A stretch of 64,000 nucleotides of DNA from positions 58,783,741 through 58,847,740 of the forward strand of contig CM041465.1 of the NCBI GenBank assembly GCA_023213395.1. The letters run 5' to 3'. The notes under the pieces are model-generated. The model saw nothing but the letters and a program-made list of their open reading frames with translations. It had not been told where the DNA came from and ran no database searches. Of the stretch, positions 24,291 through 33,730 are shown one piece after another. Origin of the DNA: Cycas panzhihuaensis (taxonomy: Eukaryota; Cycadophyta). The translations under genes were made by a program, and so were the position numbers. The stretch's first letter is position 1. The number at the start of each line of letters is the position of its first letter.

Positions 24291-24645
24291 ATTAATGTTC
24301 ATCTTTCTACTCCTGTTTCATTTCAGCTTCTATACTATCTGATTTTACAAGGGGAGATTCATCAAATATGACATCTCTGTTAATGGTGATTTTGTGGGCA
24401 GTAGGATCCCACAACCTATATCTCTTCATACCATCCTTATCACCATAACCAACAAAGATATATCTCTTGGATTTTGGGTCTAACTTTGAATGTTTACTTT
24501 TGTCAGTCCAGGCATAAGCATCACAACCAAAAACTTTTAAATTTGAATAATCACACGGATGTCTAGTCCATACCTCTTCAGGAATCTTACAATCTATTAC
24601 AACTGAGGGTGACTTGTTTACCAGATAGCAAGTCGCTTTGGACGA
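24291..24645 (-). pseudogene. Copia C unit 2 integrase C-terminal fragment
   Basis: Open frame of 146 residues at 24307-24747; the part to about 24645 matches unit 1 integrase from ATCYLVNKSPS onward (VWTRHPCDYSNLKVFGCDAY, KRYIFVGYGDKDG). The N-terminal residues come from LTR sequence, because the integrase is joined directly to the LTR fragment. The zinc domain and catalytic core are missing. Confidence 0.9.
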
Positions 24646-24784
24646 CACGCCCTGCCTGCTCCACCCCTCACCCGGCCAGGGGGGCTCCTCACTTGGAACC
24701 CCTTGAGAAAGATTTGGGGGGGGGAAACCGTGCTGAAAATAGGCCATAATTTTAGGCCTATAATTGTTGTCACAATACCCAACA
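24646..24784 (-). repeat. Copia C truncated third LTR
   Basis: About 139 bases matching the end of the other two LTRs (gaccccttgagaaag-like stretch, then cctataattgttgtcacaatacccaaca). Its outer end is intact and followed by the cgaaa duplication; the inner part was lost in the deletion joining it to integrase. Confidence 0.9.
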
Positions 24785-24789
24785 CGAAA
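24785..24789. repeat. Target site duplication of copia C, right
   Basis: cgaaa, identical to 17224-17228. Confidence 0.9.
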
Positions 24790-26028
24790 GACGACGGGAA
24801 AGGGTAGTATCTCATCTGCAAGAACTTTCGGCTCCCTGACTCAGATGATCACCTCTTCCTTGGGTCCTCCCCCTGCTGTTGGTACCTCCTCCTCCTTCAG
24901 TACCACCTCTCTGACTACCTAGACTATAGGGATACCTCCACCCTCCTCTACTAGTGTTGTCACTGCCTGGACTCTCCCCATTATCCTCAGCTTCCAGACT
25001 GGTGTCCAGGAAGCTCCACCTCTCCCTCTAGTCCCTAACGGACTCGCCTCTCCTCCTGTTGCTCATGATGGCCCTGCCTCTCCTCCTACGGTCCTTGATG
25101 GACCCACCTCTCCACTTACTACTCCTGATGGTCTGGACCCATCACCTCCGTCACTTTTATTGTCATTGTCTCCCTTACCAGGGGCACCTCCTACTCCTCC
25201 TGCCTCATCATCATTATCCCACCTCACCTCTCTATACAAATCTGATGTATAGTCTACCATGGTAAGGAGGTCTAATGATGTAGCCTCTACTAAATGCCTA
25301 ACATGTGCCTAGTCCTCAGTTCCCTTGAACCGAGTCTTCCACCTGTGGACCATGGGAGCCCATGCTGAAATCGGGTGGGGCCCTCTTGGTGGTGCTCCTG
25401 CTCCAAAATGATCAAAGAACCAACACTGTAGCAACATGGTGTAGGATATTCCTCCTCTCCCAACTACCCTGATGGCATCCAACTGGGCGAGAAGGTTCAC
25501 CGCTATCAGCATGGCCCAATCAAATCTCTCCCTAACCTCGCATCTCTCCACCGTATCCATCCATCCATCGAGTATGTCCCTATAATTATGTTTCTAGGAT
25601 ATTTGGAACATAATGCACAATGTAATTAATTTCCTCACACAAGGAATCTTGGATATGATTATACTCTAAATCAGTATGCCTTTCCTCTCCCACCAGTCCT
25701 GACCTGTGAAATAGGTCGCTACCTCCCTGTGTACAGTGTCATTGCTAGGCAACGTACCTAGCGACGATGGTACTCCCATGATCCTCCTAACGTCTCTTGG
25801 TGTGATTATGACATCTCCCACTTGGGGGAGATGGAATACGTACCTTTGTCGATCCCAGTATGAGATAATATCCATTAGGAGACACTGGTCGGATGCGTAC
25901 TGTGGTGTCTAGATGGCCTTCAATAGGCCACACCTCTCCAATACTCATTGGTCTCCTTGAGTCATCATCTCGATAAAACTGAGCATAGCCACTCCTATGT
26001 TATCGCGGTTGTCCACCACAATAACTGC
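24790..26028 (-). pseudogene. Element B antisense ORF with plant mobile domain-like N-terminus
   Basis: Minus strand, inside the Tat element between integrase and second RNase H. One frame runs from 26028 with LERCGLLKAI, SYWDRQRYVFHLPQVGDVII, TPRDVRRIMGVPSSLG (25666-25875). After a frame change, ERFDWAMLIAVNLLAQLDAI and SYTMLLQCWFFDHFGAG follow (25309-25560). The FHLP-x-G-x-x-x-x-T-x-x-D-V-x-x-x-x-G-x-P pattern and the later LLQ-x-W stretch are those of the plant mobile domain, a nuclear domain of unknown mechanism found in MAIN/MAIL proteins and in transposons. A Gly/Glu/Ser low-complexity linker fills 24800-25260. Stops at former Trp codons. The C-terminal part is at 16540-17223. Confidence 0.65.
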
Positions 26029-26030
26029 CT
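26029..26030 (-). other. Candidate splice acceptor of the antisense ORF
   Basis: On the minus strand a pyrimidine-rich run ending in tgttttgcag precedes the open frame at 26028, with a ttgac branch-like word about 25 bases upstream. It looks like a plant 3' splice site, suggesting that the antisense ORF was spliced to an upstream exon. No donor could be fixed. Confidence 0.4.
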
Positions 26031-27270
26031 GCAAAACACCCAAGAAACCAGTCAAAATCCATCTAAACCAACTTGCCTGCCCTCAAGACTATCCCTCACT
26101 CCTCTTAGATTGAGGTCTGGCTGCCCTTCGGGCCATCTTTTATGTTTTTCAGCTAATCTACCTTCACACTGTGCTAAACTCCATGGTATCACAGAGTTTA
26201 GTACGGGGCCCACTGAGATTTTAGCTCTATCTCAGTGGCCCCATAGCAAAGATCGTGGCACTACGATATTTACCATGGTGCTGATGTCACCCACTCAAAA
26301 TGGGGAGTTTTCTGCCCAAAAAAATAAATTTTTTTGCCTAGGTAGGCCACACTTAGGCCCACCAGGACTAGGGCTACCTAATACCCCGATCCCCCCCTCT
26401 AGTTGGGTTTAATTCAGACCCATGAGATCGTTATTTGCCCTTAAGGGGCCCAAAACTACATCAAAAATCACTAAAAGGCAATGAAACTTAAATGACGAAA
26501 TGGGTTTAGGTACAGGTGATCCACTCATCAGATCTAGCCCTGTTACTGCCATCTCGTCTCTCTAGTCTCACTGGCTATCTCTACATCCTGATCCAATGGT
26601 CTGATCTCTCCCTGTGTGCCTCCAAAGTTGGGTGGTACTCTACTGCATAAGGAGAAGGGTTTTGAATCATTCGTAAGCTATGAAAATAAATTCTATTTTT
26701 GCCAAGTTTTCCTTATATAGGCAGGGGCCCCGACGGGCACTTCTCCTGTTTCTCTCACTGCGATAGCCCTTAAGACCATCTCACTTCCCTAATCACCTTT
26801 CCCTTTTGGGTTCGTCTCCCATTTTTCCTCTGTGGCCTTCTTTTTTCTTGGACCTGCCGAGTGCATTTATGGCACCCCCTCCTTGGCCTTACGAGGTCCC
26901 TTCTACCTTGTTTTATATATCACCTCTATATATACTTGAGTTTATACTTGTTTGACTCGTATCACCATCCTGGATCCGTTTTTGTTACACGTTCATGCCT
27001 TTGGGGCTTCCAAAGGAAGTGTCCCCTCTTTTTGGGACTCTGTTTCGCTTCCTTAAGCGACCTTTGGCACCCTAGAGGGGCCTTTTCACAGCTTCACCGA
27101 TGGTCCTTTCCTATTCACCAGATAGCTCTCTTTGCCTTCAGGTAGCCTCATCTTTGGATCTTCTTGCCTTTTGCGGCCTTTATTAATAGTCTTTTGGGTC
27201 TTTTATGACAGTTCCCATGGTTGAGTCCTCTCCACTCACCAATCCTATCAGTATTTTTCTCTCTACCGAG
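26031..27270. other. Element B spacer between antisense ORF and second RNase H
   Basis: About 1.2 kb of non-coding sequence. It holds the putative antisense promoter or intron region; no sense domain was found, and the plus-strand ORFs at 25948-26412 and 26861-27145 match nothing I recognise and overlap the antisense gene or spacer. Confidence 0.5.
26713..26719 (-). promoter_or_regulatory. Possible antisense TATA box
   Basis: tatataa on the minus strand (cctatataaggaaaa), about 680 bases upstream of the antisense ORF frame. A plausible core promoter by sequence only. Confidence 0.3.
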
Positions 27271-27715
27271 ACCTCAATTCTTTTGTCATGGCATTACTCA
27301 TTTTTAAAAATGGCAGAAGTCATGGTAACCCTGGCCCTTTCACTACTACATGGATTCTCTATAACACTTTTAGACATGACTTTATGTGTTCCAAGATCTT
27401 CCTTCTCGAAGCCACTAATAACGAAGCTGAGTACACAGTTGTTATTGATGCCCTTACCGATGCACTTCGCTTCCACCATGAACCTATCGCTCTCCTTTAT
27501 GATTCTTAGATTATGGTATCCCATCTCACCCAAGTCTACCAGGTGCAGTGCCCATGCCTGAGAGCCCTAGCCTCGACTGCTCGATCCCTGTTGGCTTGTT
27601 TTTCATCTGTCAACATCTAACACATCCCTTGGGCTCTCAACACCGAGGTGGATAGCTTACTTCATCTCATCCTTGAGTGTCGTCTTCCTCTCCTCAGTGA
27701 CCCGCCTTGAGAGAC
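27271..27715 (+). pseudogene. Element B second RNase H (archaeal-like, after integrase)
   Basis: Readable from MALLIFKNGRSHGNPGPF (27288) through LEATNNEAEYTVVIDALTDA, IALLYDS and, after a stop, VSHLTQVYQVQCPCL, SSVNI, HIPWALNTEVDSLLHLILEC. This is the pattern of a stand-alone type I RNase H: first Asp region (FTDGG changed to FKNG), Glu in NNEAEY, Asp in YDS and Asp in EVDSLL. It aligns along its length with 40586-40985 of element A. Such an extra domain is known in Tat elements; here it lies far downstream of integrase, beyond the antisense ORF. Confidence 0.8.
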
Positions 27716-28203
27716 TTGTCTAGTCCCCCATGTGCCCAAGTCTTGGGTTATGTTGCACTTCACATTGTGATCTATTCGCACCTCTAAAAATCGGTCACTA
27801 ATGAGGTTAAACTATGGTGACCACTAGGTTTGTTTCCTTCACTTTATTTTTAGCATCTTAATACATAACTCTCGCTATTCTTGATTTGTATCTGTATATA
27901 GCTCCTTGCTTATGACATCTGTTTGGTCTTATGTGTGGTCCTCACCACCCTTCCATCCTACTCTTGTGATGGGGGAATCCCCCTCATCCATTATTATTAC
28001 CTATTGTCTATACGGTGACACATAGGCATCCCTTATATTGTCTCTCCCTTGCCTCTACACCCATGCATTCTGCCATGACACTCACCATCGCCCTTGGCTC
28101 ACACCATCTTTATGATTATTTGTATATATATGTGCTACTAACATTGTGTTTCCAGCATTCGTCATCACATTACGCCTCTAAGTCGACCCTAACGCTAAGG
28201 CGA
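27716..28203. other. Element B 3' untranslated region
   Basis: About 490 bases up to the 3' LTR with no gene. The sequence just before the LTR (gctaaggcga) is only weakly purine-rich, so the polypurine tract has either decayed or is atypical. Confidence 0.6.
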
Positions 28204-28445
28204 TGTTTCCCAACTACTGAGAATGGGTTCTTGGCAAGTCGATGTAGGTAAGTATAGGTATGCTTCTATCCCTTACCTTACCACTTCTCTAAAAAGGTAA
28301 ATCGAAGCATCCTTTCATTGCGTGGCTGATTGACACATTTGAGTGATTATCTTGCACCTATTACTTGATCATACTATTGTTACTCTTTCAACCTATGATG
28401 ATTAGTGGGACATGCATCCCTATGGCACTCCATAGCCCTCCTATG
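28204..28445 (+). repeat. Element B 3' LTR, left piece
   Basis: Starts tgtttcccaac and matches 6043-6280. It is interrupted after ctatg (28441-28445), the target duplication of copia F; the LTR continues at 36093. Confidence 0.93.
28441..28445. repeat. Target site duplication of copia F, left
   Basis: ctatg, repeated exactly at 36088-36092. Confidence 0.93.
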
Positions 28446-28742
28446 TGAAAAGAGTGGATCTATCCTTCATCTCCATGCACTAAACACAAAGGCAAACATG
28501 GGAGCAAGAGAGACTTGAGAGAAAGAAAGTAGCTCTTACAAAATGGGGAGGTAAGAATGAATCTCCTCCATTGAGCTTTACTTTTATATTGAGAGAGAGA
28601 GCATTTGAGTTAGGTGAAATGAAATTACACATAATGCACATGAAAGTGCATTTCACTTAAGTGATCTAATTTAAAGTTCACTTAAGACCCTTTTTCGAAA
28701 TAATCAACTAATGTAATGACCTTATGTCATTAACCCTTTTCA
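28446..28742 (-). repeat. Copia F 3' LTR (left)
   Basis: 297 bp, tgaaaagagtgg to aacccttttca on the plus strand. A TATA-like tataaaag is read on the minus strand at 28581-28588 and is conserved in the other LTR at 35926-35933. Confidence 0.96.
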
Positions 28743-28754
28743 ATCTCCCCCTTA
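28743..28754 (-). other. Copia F polypurine tract
   Basis: taagggggagat on the minus strand, immediately before the 3' LTR: the plus-strand DNA primer site. Confidence 0.88.
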
Positions 28755-29170
28755 ATGGTAGAAGGTTATTTCATTCTATTTTATTCTATCCTATGAGGTC
28801 TTCATTTGAGCCTCTTATAAAGCAAACTAGTATGATACTTTTGTGGGAAACCCTCATGGGGAAGAAAACCCACAAATTTTCTAATCTACTAACTCGGCTC
28901 GAGTGACTCTTTAAATGTAGCCAGATAGCCAAAAAGTACAATAAATTTTGTAGCTGAATCTACTGAGTCTCCATATACCATTTGGTCATCCCCCATGCCC
29001 TTTTGGGTTTTCATAGGTTCTGATTTTCCAAAATAATACAACCCTTATCCTTTTGCGCCCACATCGGGTTTTCACGAATGGGATAGAGCAATGACTTACT
29101 CTTGTCCTTCCGCGCCCACAAGGGGTTTTCACGAATGAGACAAAGTATGATGGTCCTATTGTCATCTCCT
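28755..29170 (-). other. Copia F 3' UTR with paired short repeats
   Basis: About 415 bases with no gene. Near 29020-29150 a unit of about 60 bases containing gggttttcacgaatg and a ccttttgcgcccaca-like word occurs twice; the same unit, in the corresponding place, is found in E at 62196-62300. Confidence 0.7.
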
Positions 29171-29760
29171 TCAATCAGTCAGAGATGGAGGCCCTAAGGC
29201 CAAGTTGCTTCGGGCTGCTTCAAACTTCACCCTCTTCAGTGGTTTGGTGAAGATATCAGCCACTTGATCTGTTGTGGGGCAGTACTCCAATTGAATTGTG
29301 CCATCATGAACTAGCTCTCTAATCCTATGGACTTTTGTACTTATATGTTTGGTACGATCATGAAATCTGATTTTTGCCATCTGGATTATAGATTGATTAT
29401 CTACATGTAAGCTAGTAGAACTTGTTTGGGTCGCATTTAATGTATTTAACAATTTTCTAAGCCATATCACCTCCTTGCTTGTCTCAGAAACAGTAATGTA
29501 CTTAGCTTCAGCAGTTGAGTCTGCAACTATCTTCTGCCATCTAGATCTCCATGATATTGGTGTTGTTCCAAGAAATGTTACATACCTAGACGTAGATCTT
29601 CCTGTGTCTTTATCTTCGACAAAGTCTGAGTCTGTGTATGCATAAAGTTTAAATTCCGCATTGGGTTCATATAATAGACCATATTTGCTAGTCGTCTTTA
29701 GGTACCTCAGCACTCGTATTATAGCTTGCCAATGATTCTACTTAGGATTTACCATGAATC
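29171..29760 (-). pseudogene. Copia F RNase H
   Basis: 180-residue frame 29171-29713. AYTDSDFVEDKDTGRSTS carries the first catalytic Asp, DSTAEAKYITVSETSKEVIW the Glu region, LHVDNQSIIQMAK the Asp, and QVADIFTKPLKRVKFE the conserved end of copia pol. It is separated from RT by a stop/shift region (29714-29914). The domain is nearly intact. Confidence 0.92.
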
Positions 29761-30900
29761 TTGCAAGAATGCTGACAGAGTGTGCAATATCTAGCCTTAT
29801 GTTGGTAGTATAGATGAGACTACCTACAAGTTGCCCGTAGAGTGTTGCGTCTACCTCCCTATTGTCACCATCAACTGAGAGCTTAACATTAGGCTCCATA
29901 GGTGTATCCACTAGTCAAGCACCTTCCAACTGAAACTTTATCAGAAGATCATTGATATATTTTTCTTGGGAGAGAAAGATTTTGCCATCCTTTTGAGTTA
30001 CTTCAATTCCCAAGTAATATTTCATCAACCCAAGGTCAGACAATTCAAAAGTTTTAGCAAGGTCCTTCTTCAGCTGGCTGATTACCTGTTCACTATTCCT
30101 CATTATGAGTATGTCATCCACAAAGATTAAGAGGTAAGTGACTTTATCATTTTGGCACTTGATGAATAATGTTGCATCAATATCTTGATAGTCACAAACC
30201 TCATATCCAAGTTGCCTCATTCTTTCAGAAAACTTAGTAAACCAAGCACGAGGGGCTTGCTTTAGGCCATACAAGGACTTTTTGAGCCTACAAACTTTAT
30301 GCTCTTGACTGTCAATCTCATATCCTTCTGGTTGAGCTATGTAAATTTCTTCTTTAAGGTCCCCATTGAGAAATACAGTCTTAACATCAAGTTGGTGGAT
30401 TTTCCAACCCTGTTGAGCAGTTAAGGCTATAAGAGTTCTGATTATAGGCCACTTGGTTGTAGGAGCAAAGATTTTAGTGTAGTCAATGCCTTCCCTTTGC
30501 GTGAATCCTTTTGCTACCAACCTCGCCTTGTGTTTTTCTAGGGTGCCATCTGATCTATACTTGTTTTTAAACACCTATTTATTTTGAACTACCTTTCTTC
30601 CAAGTGGTAGATCAACAAGCTCCCATGTATCGTTCTTAATAAGAGATTGATACTCTTCATTCATGGCATTTCTCCAAGCTGTATACTTTACAACTTCTTG
30701 GTACGTTAGGGGCTCTTCATTAAGAGCAAGATGCAGTTCTACTGGTTCAAGCTCGACGGAAAGTAATTCATGCATCCTTGCTCTATGGGCACTTCTAGTG
30801 CCAGTTTTAACTACCTCATCTAGTCGCATGTCCTTGTGTAGCTGGTAGGCTTCACGAAAACCTCGAGTTGGGAATGAGGTTTTCATTTCCACAACCTCTT
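29761..30900 (-). pseudogene. Copia F reverse transcriptase
   Basis: Two frames joined by one stop at 30572-30574 that replaces a Trp codon. The upstream part, 30575-30892, holds WRNAMNEEYQSLIKNDTWEL; the main part, 29915-30574, holds KARLVAKGFTQREGIDYTKI, HQLDVKTVFLNGDLKEEIY, CRLKKSLYGLKQAPRAWF, LLIFVDDILIM (YxDD family, catalytic Asp pair kept) and LSDLGLMKYYLGIEVTQK. Function: reverse transcription of element RNA. Confidence 0.93.
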
Positions 30901-32430
30901 GATCTTTGTTTTGATCCTAAAAAGGATCATGTGAAATATTTGGCACAGAGGAAGTTGACGATGTTGGAGAAGATGGGCCAGCCACAGATGTTGGAGAAGA
31001 TGATCCTTCTGCTATGGCTTTGCCTTTGTCAACTTGGCTATTCACAAATGATGGTGCTGGATGTATACACATTAGATTGGAGTCACAGCTTGTATCCTCT
31101 GAGGCTCTATTGTCAGATTCCAAGATTTTAAGCAACTGTTCAGTATCTCCCCCCCTAAATTTTGGAATCTAGACATCAAATTTAGTAGCATCATTAAATC
31201 GATATGAAGGCATCTTAGAGTCAAGTCTGAGTAATTGATCTTCAGTCTCTGCAAAGATAACATCTCTAGTGATGATGATTTTGCACTCTGAAGGTATAAA
31301 AACCTTGTATCCCTTTTTGTCCATAGGGTATCTAACAAAGATACCTTTGATGGCTCTATCTTGGAGCTTATTTCTATGTTCCTGCAAAATATGAGCATAA
31401 CAAGTAAAGCCAAAAATTCTGAAGTGGGAGAGAGAGGGGGTTTGTCCATACCACATTTCATGTGGAGAGGGGCTGAGCTTGGAGGGACTAACAGTGTTGA
31501 TGCAATACACAGCAGTCCAGATAGCCTTAGCCTAAAGATAGATAGGGACATTCTTATATACCAAAGATAAAGACGAGCCATATTCATGATGGTCCTGTTC
31601 ATGCGCTCGGCAACTCCATTTTATTGGGGTGTACCTGCAACAGTGGTCTAATGTTTGATTCTATGTTGATGTAGGTATGATTCAAACTCATTGGATGTGT
31701 ACTCGCCACCATTGTCAGTCATGAGTATTTTGATCTTGAATTCAGATTCATTTTCCACGCGAGCCTTGAAAGCTTGAAACATAGAAAAAGCTTCATCTTT
31801 CTTTGCAAGAAAAGCAACCCATACTTTCTTGGTAAAATCATCAATGAAAGTAATATAGTACCACTTCTGTTTGATAGAAGGGATGGGCATAGGACCATAT
31901 ATATCTGAGTGTACAAGCTGCAAAGGTTGGCTAGATTTCCACTGACTACGAGGAAAGGGTTGTCTTTGAGATTTAGCAATAATACATGCTTCACATTTAA
32001 AGGGCTTGGAGGGGAACTTAGGCAAACTAAGAAGAGTGTCTTGTAGTTCTCTTAAACGATCAATTTTGATATGGCCCATACAAGCATGCCATAGAGCTAC
32101 TTGGGACAACTTTTGAGGAGTCAGGGTTGTGGTAAAAACAAATTCATCATCAACATAATTGGCTTCAGAGGATGGTGAGCTAGTTAGGCAAAAAAGTTTG
32201 CCATCAAGAATTCCAGTCATAACTACAGCATTTGAAGGAGGGTGAATGACATAAAGAGTTTGATTGTTTACATTTACACTCAGATCAAATCCACGAGAGA
32301 CAAGGGTGGACAGGCAGAGCAAATTCTGCTTCAGAGTAGGAATATATAAAACATCAACAAGTTTAAAATCTAGAAGGCCTGGGAGTTTCGGGCAAACTAT
32401 TCCAAGTCCTTCGACTGGCTGAGATGATTT
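30901..32430 (-). pseudogene. Copia F integrase
   Basis: Zinc domain ALWHACMGHIKIDRLREL with CEACIIAK; core VHSDIYGPMPIPSIKQ (Asp), LMTDNGGEYTSNEFESYL (Asp), then a stop and a frame shift before NGVAERMNRTIM (Glu). The C-terminal part is at 31169-31510 (PHEMWYGQTPSLSHFRIFGF, IKGIFVRYPMDKKGYKVF). Stops plus a shift near 31600 break it. 30901-31170 encodes the Ser-rich linker to RT. Confidence 0.9.
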
Positions 32431-32523
32431 GTCAACCATGTGTACAACACCACGAACTTCAGAGTCAAAATCTTGAAAGAACTGGCGATGACAAGTCATG
32501 TGTTGTGTTGCTCTAGTATCCAT
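32431..32523 (-). pseudogene. Copia F protease active-site region
   Basis: MDTRATQHMTCHRQFF at the start of the 291-residue frame. The corresponding site in E is MDTGATQHMTCNRR, so the active-site Gly has become Arg in F and the enzyme would be dead. Confidence 0.85.
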
Positions 32524-33730
32524 GATCTACGATGAAGTATTTGAGGTAGCACTATTTACATCTCCAAGTGGTGAAGGCAAAAGTGAATAAGCATAGCCAC
32601 AATGAGCCTCAATATGCTTAGTGGATCTATCAACAACATTTGATGAAGTGGTCCCAATTCTTTGAAGGTGTGCATGAGTAAATTACATTCCACCAAAAGC
32701 ATCTTCAAAAGAAGTATTATCAACATTATGTGTACCATGGCGCTATTGATAACTTGGTAGTTTATTGGTGGCAGTTCTACAATTTTTGGCATAATGTCCT
32801 CTTCTATTACACCTTTGGCACACGATTGTTTGATTTCCAGTCCAAGTATTGGGATGGCTGGATTTTCTCTGATTACTGAATCTAGGTCTAGGTTGATTAT
32901 TTTGGCCTTGGCCTTGAGACTGTTTTTGTTGGAATTGAGGAGCCTATTGACTAAGAGGATGTTGTCCTTGTTGTCTACCTCTTCCTCTTCCATGGGAATT
33001 ACCACCTCTATGAGAGTATTGACCTTGATTTTTAGTGTAACAAAGATCTTCTTCCACTTCAAAAGCAGCATCAATTAGATCTGATGTAGTGGCAAAGTTG
33101 GTATCAAAGGTCTTATCAAATTTAATGAACTTATTAGTAAGATCCTCAAAGTTTAGGGTCTTCAAAGTTCCACTGGATTGAAGACTCCCTAATAGATTTT
33201 TATAATCTGGGATATGGAGATATGACTGAATCAAGAAAGCCCATGTAATGCATTAAGTTTTAAAATCTTTATCAATGGCTTGCTTGATTGGACGAAGGAG
33301 ATTGATTGTCTCACTTGCATGTCCTTTCTGCATTTTCAGTTGGTTCATCTTTAGCACTAAGTGAACAAATTCTAAGTACGATTAGTGTCAAAGTTCTTCT
33401 TAAGAACTTCAAGAACTTTCCATGATGTATCATGTACAGCTTCATCAATGAGATTATGCGAGGAATAATCGGTGACAAGCGATACCCACGGATTTTATCA
33501 TCATCAAGTTCCCATTGGCGTTTAGCTATAGCTTCAGTGGGAGCAGTTGGAGCACCTCCTGCTAAAGTAATTGTGGTAGCTGTAGTTGCAACAGGTGGTG
33601 TAGGTTGTAAGTGATCTCTCCATAGACCTTCATACTTTATAGTATTTCTGACACCAGTGAACCACATATCTCAATTTTCTTTCCCTTTTAGAATGCAATT
33701 CACATTTTTCTTGAACTGTGAAGACATTGT
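32524..33730 (-). pseudogene. Copia F gag
   Basis: The ATG is at 33728-33730 on the minus strand (MSSQFKKNVNCILKGKEN, then a stop, then the WFTGVRNTIKYEGLWRDHL gag start). The frame shifts near 33400; SYLHIPDYKNLLGSLQSSGT and an Arg/Gly-rich stretch lie at 32944-33234, and a CCHC knuckle CQRCNRRGHYAKNC at 32779-32820. The parallel ORF in E (57582 on) confirms the start. Disabled by frameshifts and stops. Confidence 0.88.

Larger units (their letters stand above)
17229..24784 (-). mobile_element. Ty1/copia composite element C with three LTRs
   Basis: Minus-strand copia element arranged, in transcription order, as truncated LTR (24784-24646), partial unit 2 (INT end, RT, RNase H), full LTR (22492-21864), PBS, full unit 1 (gag, PR, INT, RT, RNase H), full LTR (17857-17229). 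The whole block is flanked by one perfect cgaaa duplication. This indicates a single insertion, later enlarged by unequal recombination between LTRs, followed by a deletion that removed gag to mid-INT of unit 2. The LLDSGASHHMCPHRSWF protease motif suggests the Tork group; this is tentative. Confidence 0.92.

Noticed and set aside
22493-24784. Second half of C as an independent copia insertion
   Set aside because: No target duplication separates it from unit 1; it shares the middle LTR and one outer duplication.
24618-24821. 67-residue minus-strand ORF across the C edge
   Set aside because: It is LTR sequence read across the junction; not a gene.
25948-26412. 154-residue plus-strand ORF
   Set aside because: It overlaps the antisense ORF start and spacer; no recognisable motif.
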